Positions 6,264 through 7,235 of a stretch of 7,235 nt of DNA are shown here, piece by piece (the first letter of the stretch is position 1; each line of letters begins with the position of its first letter). Made by a program: the position numbers and the translations under genes. The notes under the pieces are model-generated. The model was not told the origin of the DNA and did no database searches. It saw only the letters and a program-made list of their open reading frames with translations. This DNA is from CALMJB01 sp963977945 (GTDB lineage: Bacteria; Actinomycetota; Actinomycetes; Nanopelagicales; Nanopelagicaceae). The DNA is taken from the NCBI GenBank assembly GCA_963977945.1, contig CAXBQO010000054.1, positions 1-7,235 of the forward strand, written 5' to 3'.

Positions 6264-6298
6264 GGCAGATTTGTATTTTTTTGTTAATTTAAGACCAG

Positions 6299-6304
6299 TA
6301 AACT
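6299..6304 (+). promoter_or_regulatory. Candidate -10 box of the NAD(P)H-hydrate dehydratase gene
   Basis: TAAACT (TANNNT type) ends 8 nt before the ATG at 6313 and no Shine-Dalgarno site intervenes. The spacing is slightly longer than in front of the other genes here, so this is a weaker call. Confidence 0.3.
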
Positions 6305-6312
6305 TACTTGTA

Positions 6313-7050
6313 ATGAATAGTAAAAAGAAAGTCGCCAAAAAAACACCGGAATTAAACAAGTATCGCAAGGGTGTGGTGCTGGTTATAGCTGGAACCGAGC
6401 AATATCCCGGGGCGGCGGTTTTAACTGTGGGTGGTGCCAGACGCGGTGGCGCAGGTTTTGTTAAATACTTTTTTAAATATGTCACGCCGCGAGATTTAGT
6501 TTTACAACAATTTCCCGATGTAGTTCCGGTAATTAAAGCAAAAGAAGCGAAAGCAGATGCAATTGTTATGGGGCCAGGCAACGCTTTTCATAGACAAATT
6601 CCAAATGATTGCCCGTTGATATTAGATGCCGGAGCAATACAAAAAGTATCGAGATTTGAAAATAAAATAAAAATAATTACGCCACATACTGGTGAAGCAG
6701 CGCAACTTGGATTTACAGTTATAAGCAAAGAAAAATCTGCCAAAGAAATTGCCCAAAAATTTAACAGCATCTGCGTTCTTAAAGGAAAAAATACCGTGGT
6801 TGCTACACCCGATGGCAAAACATTTACCGACAAATTAGGCGGTGATGAACTTGCTACCGCTGGAACCGGAGATGTGTTGGCTGGATTAATTGGTTCAATG
6901 ATTGCGGCGGCAAAACCGGAAAGTGTTGATGCCGCTTTTAAAGTTGTTTGCGCGGCGGTTACCCGTCATTCAAAAGCTGGAAAAGTAGCGAAGCGAAAAA
7001 CTAAATTTGTAACAGCAGTTGAAGTTTTATCAGCGCTGGCTGCGGTTTAG
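6313..7050 (+). CDS. nnrD: ADP/ATP-dependent (S)-NAD(P)H-hydrate dehydratase (NnrD/CARKD type)
   Basis: A 245-residue ribokinase-like enzyme that dehydrates the damaged cofactors NADHX and NADPHX back to NADH and NADPH at the cost of ADP or ATP. Family motifs in order are YPGAAVLTVGGARRGGAGFV (31-50), ADAIVMGPG (81-89), PLILDAGAI (101-109), IITPHTGEAAQL (121-132), CVLKGKNTVVATPDG (154-168) and LATAGTGDVLAGLIGSMI (180-197) with Asp187 as catalytic base. Only the dehydratase domain is present; the NnrE epimerase domain found fused in many bacteria is missing. The segment between GPG and PLILDAG is very short compared with usual family members. The N-terminus is lysine-rich. The ATG at 6313 is chosen over the upstream frame opening (6232) because the earlier codons lie over the divergent gene and show no family similarity. 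Its stop overlaps the stop of the convergent transporter by 4 nt. Confidence 0.92.
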   Translation: MNSKKKVAKKTPELNKYRKGVVLVIAGTEQYPGAAVLTVGGARRGGAGFVKYFFKYVTPRDLVLQQFPDVVPVIKAKEAKADAIVMGPGNAFHRQIPNDCPLILDAGAIQKVSRFENKIKIITPHTGEAAQLGFTVISKEKSAKEIAQKFNSICVLKGKNTVVATPDGKTFTDKLGGDELATAGTGDVLAGLIGSMIAAAKPESVDAAFKVVCAAVTRHSKAGKVAKRKTKFVTAVEVLSALAAV

Positions 7051-7235
7051 TTTTCTTCACTAGATATAGACAAATACAGCAGACCAGCAGCAACTAGCAA
7101 TATTCCGATCCAACTTTTTTGGGTCAAAGTTTCATGAAGTACTACCGAAGCCAAAATTGTTGCAGTGGCAGGTTCGGCTAGCACCAAAGTATTTGCAACT
7201 GAAGATCTAAGTCCAACTAATCCTGTGGCGTAAGA
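7047..7235 (-). CDS. EamA/DMT-family transporter, C-terminal end (5' part outside window)
   Basis: The frame is open on the minus strand from the right edge to a TAA at 7047-7049, giving 62 residues. The sequence runs SYATGLVGLRSSVANTLVLA, then EPATATILASVVLHETLTQ, then KSWIGILLVAAGLLYLS. The EP..A..LA...L.E.L....W.GI.L...G pattern is typical of the last two or three helices of the second EamA repeat in drug/metabolite transporters of the inner membrane. The final residues SISSEEN form a short hydrophilic end. The substrate cannot be inferred. The stop overlaps the nnrD stop codon. Confidence 0.85.
   Translation of the reverse strand, partial: SYATGLVGLRSSVANTLVLAEPATATILASVVLHETLTQKSWIGILLVAAGLLYLSISSEEN

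Noticed and set aside
6235..6299. ACTGGT (6235-6240) and ACCAGT (6294-6299) inverted repeat in the divergent IDO/nnrD region
   Set aside because: Only 6 bp, far apart and not extendable; likely chance.
6232..6312. N-terminal extension of the dehydratase to a start at 6232
   Set aside because: The extra residues overlap the divergent IDO-like gene and its ribosome binding site and show no family similarity.
6249..6581. N-terminal extension of the IDO-like protein by 111 residues, including a hydrophobic stretch
   Set aside because: Most of it is antisense to the dehydratase gene, whose motifs are clear; the TTG at 6248 has a ribosome binding site.
7031..7042. CAGC-GCTG-GCTG hairpin near the nnrD stop as a terminator
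   Set aside because: A 4-bp stem with a weak T-run is too short to support a call.

Overview
The window is AT-rich, tightly packed bacterial chromosome with eight protein-coding genes (two cut by the window edges) and no rRNA, tRNA, CRISPR array, insertion sequence or phage gene. Gene content and style suggest a small-genome, low-GC actinobacterium, for example a planktonic freshwater or marine lineage. The reasons are short or negative spacing between genes, start codons with no Shine-Dalgarno site but a TANNNT hexamer 6-8 nt upstream (the signature of leaderless mRNAs), and compact enzymes. This placement is an inference; no marker gene fixes the taxonomy.

Left part (1-1872): the 3' end of a putative glycosyltransferase (+) converges on a GT-B fold glycosyltransferase (-). 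The two reading frames overlap by 78 nt, and a long nested hairpin (563-612) lies inside the C-terminal tail of the minus-strand gene. Both genes could act in cell-surface polysaccharide or glycolipid synthesis.

Middle (1814-3707): a small heat-shock protein of the IbpA type (+) has a perfect 9-bp inverted repeat in its promoter region and a strong bidirectional terminator after it. That terminator is shared with a convergent gene for a small four-helix membrane protein (-). Divergent from the latter is trhO (+), a rhodanese-like tRNA uridine hydroxylase with a leaderless GTG start.

Right part (3704-7235): argG (argininosuccinate synthase, -) ends inside the stop codon of trhO (CTAG overlap). 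Upstream of argG on the same strand lies an indoleamine 2,3-dioxygenase-like haem enzyme that starts at a TTG with a good ribosome binding site. Divergent from it is a stand-alone NAD(P)H-hydrate dehydratase (+), which ends in a 4-nt overlap with the last codons of an EamA-type transporter (-) that runs off the right edge.

The functions are housekeeping or accessory metabolism: arginine synthesis, tryptophan oxidation, NAD(P)H repair, tRNA modification, protein quality control and surface glycosylation. No multi-gene system that looks new is visible. The points most worth a second look are the glycosyltransferase tail that reads through a terminator-like hairpin into its neighbour, the palindrome in front of hsp20, and the repeated leaderless promoter pattern.
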